A stretch of DNA of 64,000 bases from Streptomyces sp. CG 926 (GTDB lineage: Bacteria; Actinomycetota; Actinomycetes; Streptomycetales; Streptomycetaceae): contig NZ_QGGZ01000002.1 of the NCBI RefSeq assembly GCF_003148825.1, positions 558,001 to 622,000 on the forward strand, read 5' to 3'. The notes beneath the pieces are model-generated. The model worked only from the letters and a program-made list of their open reading frames with translations, searched no databases and was not told the origin of the DNA. How positions within the stretch are numbered: the first letter of the stretch is position 1; each line of letters begins with the position of its first letter. The position numbers and the translations under genes were made by a program. Shown here piece after piece: positions 25,282 to 33,603 of the stretch.

Positions 25282-26127
25282 ATGGACAGCGTGGAGGCCG
25301 AGAACGGCATGGAAAGCCTGCGGATCATCGAGACCTGGCCGGTGCCGACCGCCGCGGCGGCCGTCGTACGGGCCGACGGGAGCCTGGCGGGCTCCCACGG
25401 GCCCGTGGACCACCGGTTCGCCCTGGCGTCGGTCACCAAGCCGCTCGCCGCGTACGCCGCCCTCGTCGCGTACGAGGAGGGGGCGATCGAGCTGGACGAG
25501 CCGGCCGGGCCCGAGGGCTCGACGGTCCGTCACCTGCTCGCGCACACCAGCGGTCTGGCCTTCGACGAGCACCGGGTGGCGGCTCCGGCCGGGCAGCGCC
25601 GGCTGTACTCGAACGCCGGTTTCGAGGAGCTCGGCGACCACATCGCCAAGGCCACCGGCATCCCCTTCGCGGAGTACCTGCACCAGGCGGTCTTCGAGCC
25701 GCTGGGCATGACCCGGACCGCCCTGGAGGGCTCGCCCGCCAAGGACGGCGTATCCACCGTCGCCGACCTGCTCCGATTCGCCGCCGAGCTGCAGGCGCCG
25801 CGGCTGCTGGACGTCCGTACGGTCGCCGAGGCTACCTCGGTCGTCCACCCCGGGCTCAAGGGCGTCCTGCCGGGCTACGGACACCAGTCCCCCAACGACT
25901 GGGGCCTCGGCCTGGAGATCCGCGACCACAAGTCCCCGCACTGGACGGGCGTTTCCTCCTCGCCGCGCACCTTCGGCCACTTCGGCCAGGCCGGCACCTT
26001 CCTGTGGGTGGACCCGGACGCGCGCGCCGCGTGCGTGGCCCTGACCGACCGCCCCTTCGGCCCGTGGGCGGCCGAGGCCTGGACCCCGTTCACCGACGCG
26101 GTGCTGGCCGAGCTGCGCTCCCGCTAG
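25282..26127 (+). CDS. Serine beta-lactamase-fold hydrolase
   Basis: A 281-residue class C beta-lactamase/DD-peptidase-like protein without a signal peptide, so cytoplasmic. The catalytic SxxK is SVTK (Ser50-Lys53, in ALASVTKPLAAY), the second motif is YSN (109-111), and the third is HFGQAGTF near 234. Such EstB-like enzymes cleave esters or small amides. A leaderless start follows from TAGGCT with seven bases. An alternate ATG lies at 25309. It shares stop bases (CTAG) with the convergent pirin gene. Confidence 0.88.
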   Translation: MDSVEAENGMESLRIIETWPVPTAAAAVVRADGSLAGSHGPVDHRFALASVTKPLAAYAALVAYEEGAIELDEPAGPEGSTVRHLLAHTSGLAFDEHRVAAPAGQRRLYSNAGFEELGDHIAKATGIPFAEYLHQAVFEPLGMTRTALEGSPAKDGVSTVADLLRFAAELQAPRLLDVRTVAEATSVVHPGLKGVLPGYGHQSPNDWGLGLEIRDHKSPHWTGVSSSPRTFGHFGQAGTFLWVDPDARAACVALTDRPFGPWAAEAWTPFTDAVLAELRSR

Positions 26128-26804
26128 GGAGCCGGAGCCGGAGCCGGCGGGTCGGGGAACTCCCAGATCAGCAGCTCCCCCGGGGATCCGGCGACGACCT
26201 CCAGGTCCCGCTCGGCGGTGATGCGTACCGAATCCCCGGGGCCGAGCTCGGCCCCGTCCAGGCGCAGGTCCCCGCGCACCACGTGCAGGTACACCCGCTC
26301 CGCCGCGGGTACGGCGACCCGCTCGCCCGCGCCGGGCCGCCGGACGTGCAGTACGGCGCCGGCCGCGGGGACCTCGTAGGGCGTGGCGTCGGCGATCTCC
26401 CGGACGACCCCGTACGAGGGCTCGCCGCCCGCGGTGAGGGGCGCGAGCCACATCTGCACGAAGCGCAGCCGTCCGGTGCCGTCGTTGCGCTCCACGTGCC
26501 GGGCCCCGGATCCGGCGCTCAGCCGCTGCACGTCCCCGGGTCGCACCACGCTCTTCTCGCCGGTGCTGTCGTGGTGGGTGAGTTCGCCCTCGATCACCCA
26601 GGTCACGATCTCGGTGTGGCTGTGGGGGTGCTCGTCGAAGCCGGCACCGGGCGCGAGGGTCTCCTCGTTGCAGGCGAGCACCGGACCGAAGCGCAGGTTG
26701 TCCGGGTCGTAGAAGGCGCCGAAGGAGAAGGCGTGCCGGGTGGTGATCCCGGAGGCCGGGTCCCCGCCCTCGTACCGGTCGGCGCCGGGGCGAACATCAA
26801 TCAT
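26124..26804 (-). CDS. Pirin-like bicupin
   Basis: A 226-residue pirin family protein with two cupin barrels. The metal-binding N-terminal motif is GAGFDEHPHSHTEIVTWVIEGE, with His ligands and Glu, followed by RPGDVQRLSAGSGARHVERN. The C-terminal cupin (VPAAERVYLHVVRGD) is degraded and lacks ligands. Bacterial pirins include quercetinase-like dioxygenases, but the substrate here is unknown. TACCGT followed by seven bases before the ATG indicates a leaderless mRNA. Confidence 0.9.
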   Translation of the reverse strand: MIDVRPGADRYEGGDPASGITTRHAFSFGAFYDPDNLRFGPVLACNEETLAPGAGFDEHPHSHTEIVTWVIEGELTHHDSTGEKSVVRPGDVQRLSAGSGARHVERNDGTGRLRFVQMWLAPLTAGGEPSYGVVREIADATPYEVPAAGAVLHVRRPGAGERVAVPAAERVYLHVVRGDLRLDGAELGPGDSVRITAERDLEVVAGSPGELLIWEFPDPPAPAPAP

Positions 26805-26896
26805 GGACGCCACGGTAGACCCCGCCGGGGGCCGGGGCGCGGGCCACGGGCGGGACCGGACTCCGCGTACCCGTCCCGATAAGGCAGTCTTGTCAC

Positions 26897-28114
26897 GTGT
26901 CCCAACCCGAACGTGAGCATTCGCCCGCCACACATGCCGCGCACCACGCTCCCGCCCATCCGCACACCGCGACGCTCCGCCGACTGGAGAAGTCCGCGGG
27001 CCGGCTGGCCGCCAACGCGATCGCGCGCATGGACGAGACCCTGCCGTGGTACCGGGCCATGCCGCCCGAGAACCGGTCCTGGATCGGCCTGGTCGCCCAG
27101 GCCGGTATCGCCGCGTTCACGGAGTGGTTCAGGCACCCGGAGACCCCGCAGGCCATCTCCACCGATGTCTTCGGGACGGCTCCGCGCGAGCTGACCCGGG
27201 CGATCACCCTGCGGCAGACCGTCGAGATGGTCCGCACCACGATCGAGGTCATGGAGGCCGCGATCGAGGAGGTGGCGGCCCCGGGGGACGAGTCGATCCT
27301 GCGCGAGGCGCTGCTGGTGTACGCCCGGGAGATCGCCTTCGCGACCGCCCAGGTGTACGCGCAGGCCGCGGAGGCGCGCGGGGCGTGGGACGCCCGGCTG
27401 GAGTCCCTGGTCGTCAACGCGGTGCTGTCCGGCGAGGCGGACGAGGGCGCGCTGTCCCGGGCGGCGGCGCTGGGGTGGAACTCCCCCGAGCACGTGTGCG
27501 TGGTGCTCGGCACCGCGCCGGAGGGCGACAGCGAGCTGACGGTCGAGGCGATCCGGCGCGCGGCCCGTCACCACAAGCTCCAGGTCCTCACGGGTGTGCT
27601 CGGGGACCGGCTGGTCGTCATCGCGGGCGGCAGCGACAACCCGATCCAGGTGGCGAAGTCGCTGATCGGACCGTTCGCGGCGGGTCCGGTCGTGGCCGGA
27701 CCGGTCGTCGCCGACCTGCTGAACGCGACGAAGTCGGCGCAGGCCGCGGCGGCCGGGCTGAAGGCCTGTACGGCGTGGCAGGACGCTCCGCGGCCGGTCC
27801 TGGCGGATGATCTCCTGCCGGAACGTGCGATCGCCTCGGATCCGGCCGCCAGGGAACAGCTGGTGGAGGAGATCTACAGACCGCTCGAGGAGGCGGGGTC
27901 GGCACTGCTGGAGACCTTGAGCGTCTACCTGGAACAGGCGAGCAGCCTGGAAGGGGCGGCGCGCATGCTGTTCGTGCACCCCAACACGGTGCGCTACCGG
28001 CTGCGACGTGTGACCGACGTCACCGGATGGTCGCCGTCCGATGTCCGATCGGCGTTCACGCTGCGGATCGCCCTGATTCTGGGGCGTCTGGCCGACGGTG
28101 ACCCCCAGTCCTAG
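26897..28114 (+). CDS. fasR: FasR, PucR-type activator of fatty acid synthesis
   Basis: A 405-residue regulator directly before fabD, as in Streptomyces where FasR activates the fab operon. The N-terminal segment is a ligand- or GGDEF-like region with many helices. The C-terminus (about 350-400) is a PucR helix-turn-helix: LEQASSLEGAARMLFVHPNT and VRYRLRRVTDVTGWSP. CAGTCT six bases before the GTG allows leaderless translation. Name assigned by position and family. Confidence 0.88.
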   Translation: MSQPEREHSPATHAAHHAPAHPHTATLRRLEKSAGRLAANAIARMDETLPWYRAMPPENRSWIGLVAQAGIAAFTEWFRHPETPQAISTDVFGTAPRELTRAITLRQTVEMVRTTIEVMEAAIEEVAAPGDESILREALLVYAREIAFATAQVYAQAAEARGAWDARLESLVVNAVLSGEADEGALSRAAALGWNSPEHVCVVLGTAPEGDSELTVEAIRRAARHHKLQVLTGVLGDRLVVIAGGSDNPIQVAKSLIGPFAAGPVVAGPVVADLLNATKSAQAAAAGLKACTAWQDAPRPVLADDLLPERAIASDPAAREQLVEEIYRPLEEAGSALLETLSVYLEQASSLEGAARMLFVHPNTVRYRLRRVTDVTGWSPSDVRSAFTLRIALILGRLADGDPQS

Positions 28115-28120
28115 ACTTTT

Positions 28121-28145
28121 GTCGGACATCAACAATTACCCCGAC
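28121..28145. promoter_or_regulatory. Candidate dyad in the fabD promoter
   Basis: GTCGG, 15 nt and CCGAC form an inverted repeat in the AT-richer stretch between fasR and fabD. It may be a FasR or other regulator site. Short arms mean this could be chance. Confidence 0.25.
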
Positions 28146-28203
28146 GGTTCTTCGTCCCTGTCCCCACGGGCGTCAGGGACCATCCACAAGAGAGAGTGTG
28201 AGG

Positions 28204-29121
28204 GTGCTCGTACTCGTCGCTCCCGGCCAAGGCGCTCAGACGCCCGGCTTCTTGACTCCCTGGCTCGAACTTCCCGGTGCCGCAGACCGCGTCGCCGCAT
28301 GGTCGGACGCCATCGGGCTGGACCTTGCCCACTACGGCACGGCCGCTGACGCCGACGCGATCCGTGACACCGCGGTGGCCCAGCCCCTGCTGGTCGCCGC
28401 GGGTCTGCTGTCCGCGTCCGCGCTCGGTTCCCCGGCCGTCTTCGGCGCCGTCGCGGGCCACAGCGTCGGTGAGATCACCGCCGCCGCCTATGCCGGCGTG
28501 CTGTCCGAGGCCGACGCGCTGTCGTTCGTCCGGACCCGTGGCCTGGCCATGGCCGGGGCCGCCGCCGCCACCGAGACCGGCATGGCCGCGGTCCTGGGCG
28601 GCGACCGGGACGTGGCCGTCGCACACCTGGAGAAGCTGGGTCTGACGCCCGCCAACATCAACGGCGCGGGTCAGATCGTGGCCGCCGGCACGATGGAGCA
28701 GATCGCCGCTCTGGAGGCCGACAAGCCCGAAGGCTCCATGAAGGTCGTCGCCCTCAAGGTCGCGGGCGCCTTCCACACGCACCACATGGCCCCCGCCCTC
28801 GCGACGCTGGAGAAGGCCGCCGAGGCCCTCACCCCGGCGGACCCGGCGCTGAAGTACGTCTCGAACAAGGACGGCCTTGTCGTCACCACGGGCGCCGACG
28901 TCGTCGCCCGCCTGGTCGGTCAGGTCGCCAACCCGGTCCGCTGGGACCTGTGCATGGAGACGTTCGCCGAGCTGGGCGTCACGGGAATCATCGAGCTCTG
29001 CCCCGGTGGCACCCTGACGGGTCTGGCCAAGCGCGCGCTGAAGGGCGTACCGAACGTGGCGCTGAAGACCCCGGACGATCTCGACAAGGCCGCGGCGCTC
29101 GTCGCCGACCTGACGGTCTGA
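28204..29121 (+). CDS. fabD: Malonyl-CoA:ACP transacylase
   Basis: A 305-residue transferase moving malonyl groups from CoA to ACP, for fatty acid synthesis and often for type II polyketide synthases as well. The nucleophile motif is GHSVGE with Ser87, and the base is in AFHTHHM. VLVLVAPGQGAQTPGFLTPW at the N-terminus is diagnostic. The GTG at 28204 is preferred over an in-frame GTG at 28198 because GAGAG is spaced about 7 nt from it. First gene of the fab operon. Confidence 0.96.
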   Translation: MLVLVAPGQGAQTPGFLTPWLELPGAADRVAAWSDAIGLDLAHYGTAADADAIRDTAVAQPLLVAAGLLSASALGSPAVFGAVAGHSVGEITAAAYAGVLSEADALSFVRTRGLAMAGAAAATETGMAAVLGGDRDVAVAHLEKLGLTPANINGAGQIVAAGTMEQIAALEADKPEGSMKVVALKVAGAFHTHHMAPALATLEKAAEALTPADPALKYVSNKDGLVVTTGADVVARLVGQVANPVRWDLCMETFAELGVTGIIELCPGGTLTGLAKRALKGVPNVALKTPDDLDKAAALVADLTV

Positions 29122-29140
29122 GAGAAGGAGCCCACACAGC

Positions 29141-30145
29141 ATGTCCAAGATCAAGCCGGCCAAGGGCTCCCCTTACGCCCGCATCCTCGGTGTCGGCGGC
29201 TACCGCCCGACCCGTGTGGTGCCCAACGAGGTCATCCTCGAGACCATCGACTCGTCCGACGAGTGGATCCGTTCCCGCTCCGGCATCGCGACCCGGCACT
29301 GGGCCTCGCCGCAGGAGACCGTCGCCGCGATGTCGGTGGAGGCCTCGGGGAAGGCGCTGGCCGACGCCGGTGTCGCCCCGGAGCAGATCGGTGCCGTGAT
29401 CGTCTCGACGGTCTCGCACTTCAAGCAGACGCCGGCCGTCGCGACCGAGATCGCGCACCGGATCGGCGCGGGCAAGCCCGCGGCGTTCGACATCTCCGCG
29501 GGCTGTGCCGGTTTCGGCTACGGCCTGACCCTGGCCAAGGGTCTGGTGGTGGAAGGTTCTGCCCAGTACGTGCTGGTCATCGGCGTGGAGCGGCTCTCGG
29601 ACCTGACCGACCTGGAGGACCGCGCGACGGCCTTCCTGTTCGGTGACGGCGCCGGCGCCGTGATCGTCGGCCCCTCGGACGAGCCGGCCATCGGCCCCAC
29701 GGTGTGGGGTTCGGAGGGCGACAAGTCCGAGACGATCAAGCAGACCGTGCCGTGGGACGAGTACCTCGGCAAGGACGGCGGCGAGAAGTTTCCGGCCATC
29801 ACCCAGGAGGGTCAGGCGGTCTTCCGCTGGGCCGTCTTCGAGATGGCCAAGGTGGCCCAGCAGGCGCTCGACGCCGCCGGGATCACCGCGGACGACCTGG
29901 ACGTCTTCATCCCGCACCAGGCGAACATGCGGATCATCGACTCGATGGTGAAGACTCTGAAGCTGCCGGAGCACGTCACGGTCGCCCGTGACGTGGAGAC
30001 CACCGGCAACACCTCGGCCGCCTCGATCCCGCTCGCTATGGAGCGGCTCCTGGCGACCGGAGCGGCGAAGAGCGGCGACACCGCGCTCGTCATCGGCTTC
30101 GGGGCGGGACTCGTCTACGCCGCGACGGTCGTTACCCTCCCCTAG
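29141..30145 (+). CDS. fabH: Beta-ketoacyl-ACP synthase III
   Basis: A 334-residue initiating condensing enzyme joining acyl-CoA primers with malonyl-ACP. In Streptomyces it prefers branched primers. The triad is visible: Cys122 in ISAGCAGF, His in IPHQANMRI, Asn in TTGNTSAAS. GAGAAGGAG precedes the ATG and fabD ends 19 bp upstream, so the genes are cotranscribed. Confidence 0.97.
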   Translation: MSKIKPAKGSPYARILGVGGYRPTRVVPNEVILETIDSSDEWIRSRSGIATRHWASPQETVAAMSVEASGKALADAGVAPEQIGAVIVSTVSHFKQTPAVATEIAHRIGAGKPAAFDISAGCAGFGYGLTLAKGLVVEGSAQYVLVIGVERLSDLTDLEDRATAFLFGDGAGAVIVGPSDEPAIGPTVWGSEGDKSETIKQTVPWDEYLGKDGGEKFPAITQEGQAVFRWAVFEMAKVAQQALDAAGITADDLDVFIPHQANMRIIDSMVKTLKLPEHVTVARDVETTGNTSAASIPLAMERLLATGAAKSGDTALVIGFGAGLVYAATVVTLP

Positions 30146-30202
30146 GGCCGGGATCCACATCCCACCCTGTTCCACATCAGTCAGCTAAAGAAGGAGCGCC
30201 AC

Positions 30203-30451
30203 ATGGCCGCCACGCAGGAAGAGATCGTCGAAGGTCTCGCGGAGATCGTCAACGAGATCGCCGGTATCCCCACCGAGGACGTCGCGATCGAGAAGTCCTT
30301 CACCGACGACCTGGACGTCGACTCGCTCTCCATGGTCGAGGTCGTCGTCGCCGCCGAAGAGCGCTTCGACGTCAAGATCCCGGACGAGGACGTCAAGAAC
30401 CTCAAGACGGTCGGCGACGCCGCTGACTACATCCTGAAGCACCAGGCCTGA
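30203..30451 (+). CDS. acpP: Acyl carrier protein
   Basis: An 82-residue acidic ACP. The phosphopantetheine serine is Ser41 in DLDVDSLSMVEVV. AAAGAAGGAG sits before the ATG. It carries the growing chain between FabD, FabH and FabF. Confidence 0.97.
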   Translation: MAATQEEIVEGLAEIVNEIAGIPTEDVAIEKSFTDDLDVDSLSMVEVVVAAEERFDVKIPDEDVKNLKTVGDAADYILKHQA

Positions 30452-30530
30452 GCCTGACGAGCGTTTGTCGCCACCTGGCGGTGGCGCCGTGACAATTCAG
30501 CACCCCCTGAGACGTGGAGAAAGAATTCCT

Positions 30531-31808
30531 GTGAGCCCGACCAATCGCACCGTGGTCGTCACCGGTATCGGCGCAACCACTCCGCTGGGTGGCGACAGCG
30601 CTTCGACCTGGGAAGGTCTGCTTGCCGGCCGTTCCGGCGTCAAGCCCCTGGAGGGCGAGCGCTTCGCCGAACTCCCGGTACGCATCGCCGCTCGGGCCGC
30701 CGTCGACCCGAGTGAAGTCCTGCCCCGACCGCTGGCCCGCAAGCTGGACCGCTCGGCGCAGTTCGCCGTCATCGCGGCCCGTGAGGCATGGGCCGACGCC
30801 GGTTACACCACCCCGGCCGGCGAAGAGACGCAGGAGGGCGCCTTCATCGCGCCCGAGCGTCTGGGCACCGTGATCGCCTCCGGCATCGGCGGTGTCACCA
30901 CCCTGCTCGACCAGTACGACGTCCTGAAGGACAAGGGCGTGCGCCGGGTCTCCCCGCACACCGTCCCCATGCTCATGCCGAACGGCCCGTCGGCCAACGT
31001 CGGCCTGGAGGTCAACGCCCAGGCGGGCGTGCACACTCCGGTCAGCGCCTGCGCGTCCGGCGCCGAGGCCATCGGCTACGCCGTCGAGATGATCCGTACC
31101 GGCCGCGCCGACGTGGTCGTCGCGGGCGGCACCGAGGCGGCGATCCACCCGCTGCCGATCGCCGCGTTCGCCAACATGATGGCGATGTCCAAGAACAACG
31201 AGAACCCCGAGCAGGCCTCCCGTCCGTACGACAAGGGCCGTGACGGCTTCGTCCTGGGCGAGGGCGCGGGCGTCGTCGTCCTGGAGTCCGCCGAGCACGC
31301 CGCCGCGCGCGGTGCCCGGGTCTACTGCGAGGTGCTGGGCCAGGGTCTGTCCGCGGACAGCCACCACATCGCGCAGCCGGAGCCGACCGGCCGCGGTGTC
31401 GCGGCCGCGGTGCAGAACCTGCTCGACAACACGGGTCTCGACCCGGCCGAGCTGGTCCACCTGAACGCGCACGCCACGTCGACCCCGCAGGGTGACACGG
31501 CCGAGCTGAAGGCGCTGCGCAAGGTGCTGGGCGACCACCTCGACCACATCGCGATCTCCGCGACCAAGTCGATGACGGGTCACCTGCTGGGCGGCGCGGG
31601 CGGTATCGAGACCGTCGCGACCGTGCTGGCGCTGCACAACCGGCTGGCCCCGCCGACGATCAACGTCGACGAGCTCGACGAGGACATCGACGCGGACATC
31701 GTCGTCGGCGAGCCGCGCAAGCTGCCGGCCGACGGCCCGATCTCCGCGATCAACAACTCCTTCGGCTTCGGCGGCCACAACGTGACCCTGGCATTCCGCA
31801 CGGTCTAG
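30531..31808 (+). CDS. fabF: Beta-ketoacyl-ACP synthase II
   Basis: A 425-residue elongating condensing enzyme. The active site is Cys174 in VSACASGAEA, with the histidines in NAHATSTPQGD and MTGHLLGGAGG. The ending INNSFGFGGHNVTLAF is typical. GTG start with GGAGAAAG nine bases upstream; the longer frame to 30465 is not supported. Last gene of the operon, followed directly by a long terminator. Confidence 0.96.
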   Translation: MSPTNRTVVVTGIGATTPLGGDSASTWEGLLAGRSGVKPLEGERFAELPVRIAARAAVDPSEVLPRPLARKLDRSAQFAVIAAREAWADAGYTTPAGEETQEGAFIAPERLGTVIASGIGGVTTLLDQYDVLKDKGVRRVSPHTVPMLMPNGPSANVGLEVNAQAGVHTPVSACASGAEAIGYAVEMIRTGRADVVVAGGTEAAIHPLPIAAFANMMAMSKNNENPEQASRPYDKGRDGFVLGEGAGVVVLESAEHAAARGARVYCEVLGQGLSADSHHIAQPEPTGRGVAAAVQNLLDNTGLDPAELVHLNAHATSTPQGDTAELKALRKVLGDHLDHIAISATKSMTGHLLGGAGGIETVATVLALHNRLAPPTINVDELDEDIDADIVVGEPRKLPADGPISAINNSFGFGGHNVTLAFRTV

Positions 31809-31818
31809 TACGTCCGAG

Positions 31819-31865
31819 CTACGCGAAAGGCCCACCCGGTCGATCCGGGTGGGCCTTTCGCGTAG
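31819..31865. terminator. Strong bidirectional terminator after fabF
   Basis: A perfect 21-bp stem (CTACGCGAAAGGCCCACCCG with its complement) and a 5-nt loop lie between two convergent genes, with A and T tracts inside the arms. Confidence 0.92.
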
Positions 31866-31872
31866 CCGGCGG

Positions 31873-32367
31873 CTAGACCACCTGGTGGAGCCAGCGGACC
31901 GGGGCGCCCTCTCCCGCGTAGCGGAAGGGCTCCAGTTCGTCGTCCCAGGGCTTGCCGAGCAGCTTGGCGATCTCCGCCTCCAGGTCGGTCTCGCCGCTCG
32001 CGGACCGGGCGAGGGCGGCGCGCAGCCGATCCTCCGGGATCAGGATGTCGCCGTGCATGCCGGTGACGGCGTGGAAGATACCGAGCTCCGGGGTGGAGCT
32101 GTAGCGCTCGCCCTCGGCGGTCGGGCAGGGTTCCGCGGTCACCTCGAAGCGCAGCAGGTGCCAGCCGCGCAGCGCGGAGGCGAGTTTCGAGGCGGTGCCC
32201 GCCTCGGCCTGCCAGGAGAACTCGGCTCTCCAGGTGCCCGGGGAGGCGGGCTGTCTGATCCAGTCGAGGTTCACCCGCACCCCGAGCACGCCCGCAACAG
32301 CCCATTCCACGTGCGGGCAGAGCGCGCGCGGTGCGGAATGCACGTACAGAACTCCACGTGTCGTCAC
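31873..32367 (-). CDS. DUF3145 family protein
   Basis: A 164-residue actinobacterial protein that follows the fab cluster in Streptomyces. Segments RGVLYVHSAPRALCPHVEWA and LGIFHAVTGMHGDILIPEDRL are characteristic. No catalytic motif is recognised. GGAGGT lies eight bases before the GTG at 32367. Convergent with fabF. Confidence 0.85.
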   Translation of the reverse strand: MTTRGVLYVHSAPRALCPHVEWAVAGVLGVRVNLDWIRQPASPGTWRAEFSWQAEAGTASKLASALRGWHLLRFEVTAEPCPTAEGERYSSTPELGIFHAVTGMHGDILIPEDRLRAALARSASGETDLEAEIAKLLGKPWDDELEPFRYAGEGAPVRWLHQVV

Positions 32368-32404
32368 CGGGACCTCCAGTGTGGGACGAGGTCGGGAATA
32401 AACT

Positions 32405-32460
32405 CCAGAAAACGGACAGTATGTGACGTGATGTAATGTAACGGAAATTATTTGACATTG
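32405..32460. promoter_or_regulatory. AT-rich divergent promoter region
   Basis: This 56-bp stretch is the most AT-rich part of the neighbourhood and contains repeated GTGA/TGTAA strings and a TTGACA box at 32453-32458. It lies between divergent DUF3145 and lipoprotein genes. No matching -10 is obvious. Confidence 0.3.
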
Positions 32461-32616
32461 CGCTACGGGACCTGCGGCCGAAACGCCACGGGAAAAAGCT
32501 ACCGTGCGCCAGGGGTCATGGTGTGACGTACGGTCGCTACAAGACCCGTAAACGCAGAGCTTTCACTCAGCAGGACCCCCCGAACGATGAGGGGACGACA
32601 AAGAGGGGCCCTTCCC

Positions 32617-33516
32617 ATGCGCACCACCGCTCCGCGCCCCCGCGCGCGCCGGACGCTCGCGGGCGCGGGCGCGGCGGTCGTCCTGTTGGCCGGGGCGGCC
32701 ACCGGGTGCGACTCGGGCGGGTCGGGCGAGCAGGGCGGCGAACGCGGGGCGCAGAGCGCACCGCGCTGGAACACGAAGCCCACCTCGATCGCCGCCGTCG
32801 GCGACTCCATCACGCGCGGGTTCGACGCCTGTTCGGTGCTGGCCGACTGCCCGGAGGTCTCCTGGGCCACCGGGAACGACCCGACGGTCCGCTCGCTGGC
32901 CGCCCGGCTGCTCGGGGACGCCGAGGTGCCCGCCCGGAGCTGGAACTACGCGGTGACCGGCTCGCGCATGGCGGACCTACCGGCGCAGCTCGCCGGGGCC
33001 GCCGCTCACAAGCCCGACCTGGTCACGGTCATGGTGGGCTCGAACGACGCCTGCCGGCCCACGGCTTCGTCGATGACCTCGGTGGCGGATTTCCGGTCCG
33101 GATTCGAGAAGGCGATCGCGGACCTGCGGGCCGCCTCCCCCGCCTCCCAGGTGTACGTCTCCAGCGTGCCGGACCTGCAACGGCTGTGGGAGCAGGGCAA
33201 GGACCTGCCGATGGTGCGGCAGATCTGGAAGCTGGGCATCTGTCAGTCCATGCTCGCCGATCCGCTGTCGGCGGCCACGGGGGCGACGGCCCGGCGCGAG
33301 CAGGTGCGGGCGCGGGTGGTGGAGTACAACGAGGTGCTGCGCGAGGTCTGCGCGAAGGACGCGCTGTGCCGCTACGACGGCGGCGCGGTGTTCCAGTACC
33401 CCTTCGCGGCGGATCAGTTGAGTCGCTGGGACTGGTTCCATCCGGGCAAGGACGGACAGGCGCGGCTCGCGGAACTGGCGCACCGCCAGGTGACGGCGGC
33501 CGAACCGCCGCGTTGA
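32617..33516 (+). CDS. SGNH/GDSL hydrolase lipoprotein
   Basis: A 299-residue lipoprotein. The signal peptide has basic RPRARR, a hydrophobic core and lipobox GAATGC with lipidated Cys31. The mature domain is an SGNH esterase: block I AVGDSITRGFDACS, the Gly of block II near SWNYAVTGSRM, block III VMVGSNDAC, and block V DWFHPGKDGQ with the catalytic Asp and His. Acts outside the membrane on esters of unknown type. GAGGGG lies before the ATG at 32617. Confidence 0.88.
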   Translation: MRTTAPRPRARRTLAGAGAAVVLLAGAATGCDSGGSGEQGGERGAQSAPRWNTKPTSIAAVGDSITRGFDACSVLADCPEVSWATGNDPTVRSLAARLLGDAEVPARSWNYAVTGSRMADLPAQLAGAAAHKPDLVTVMVGSNDACRPTASSMTSVADFRSGFEKAIADLRAASPASQVYVSSVPDLQRLWEQGKDLPMVRQIWKLGICQSMLADPLSAATGATARREQVRARVVEYNEVLREVCAKDALCRYDGGAVFQYPFAADQLSRWDWFHPGKDGQARLAELAHRQVTAAEPPR

Positions 33517-33533
33517 CGCCTCGGCGTGCGAAG

Positions 33534-33569
33534 GGTCCGGGGGCGGGAGTCAGGGCCCGCCCCCGGACC
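33534..33569. terminator. Bidirectional terminator, SGNH versus GH3
   Basis: A perfect 14-bp stem GGTCCGGGGGCGGG/CCCGCCCCCGGACC with an 8-nt loop lies between convergent genes. Confidence 0.85.
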
Positions 33570-33603
33570 GGTTCTCAGGGGTGCTTTCCGGCCATACGGC
33601 GTG

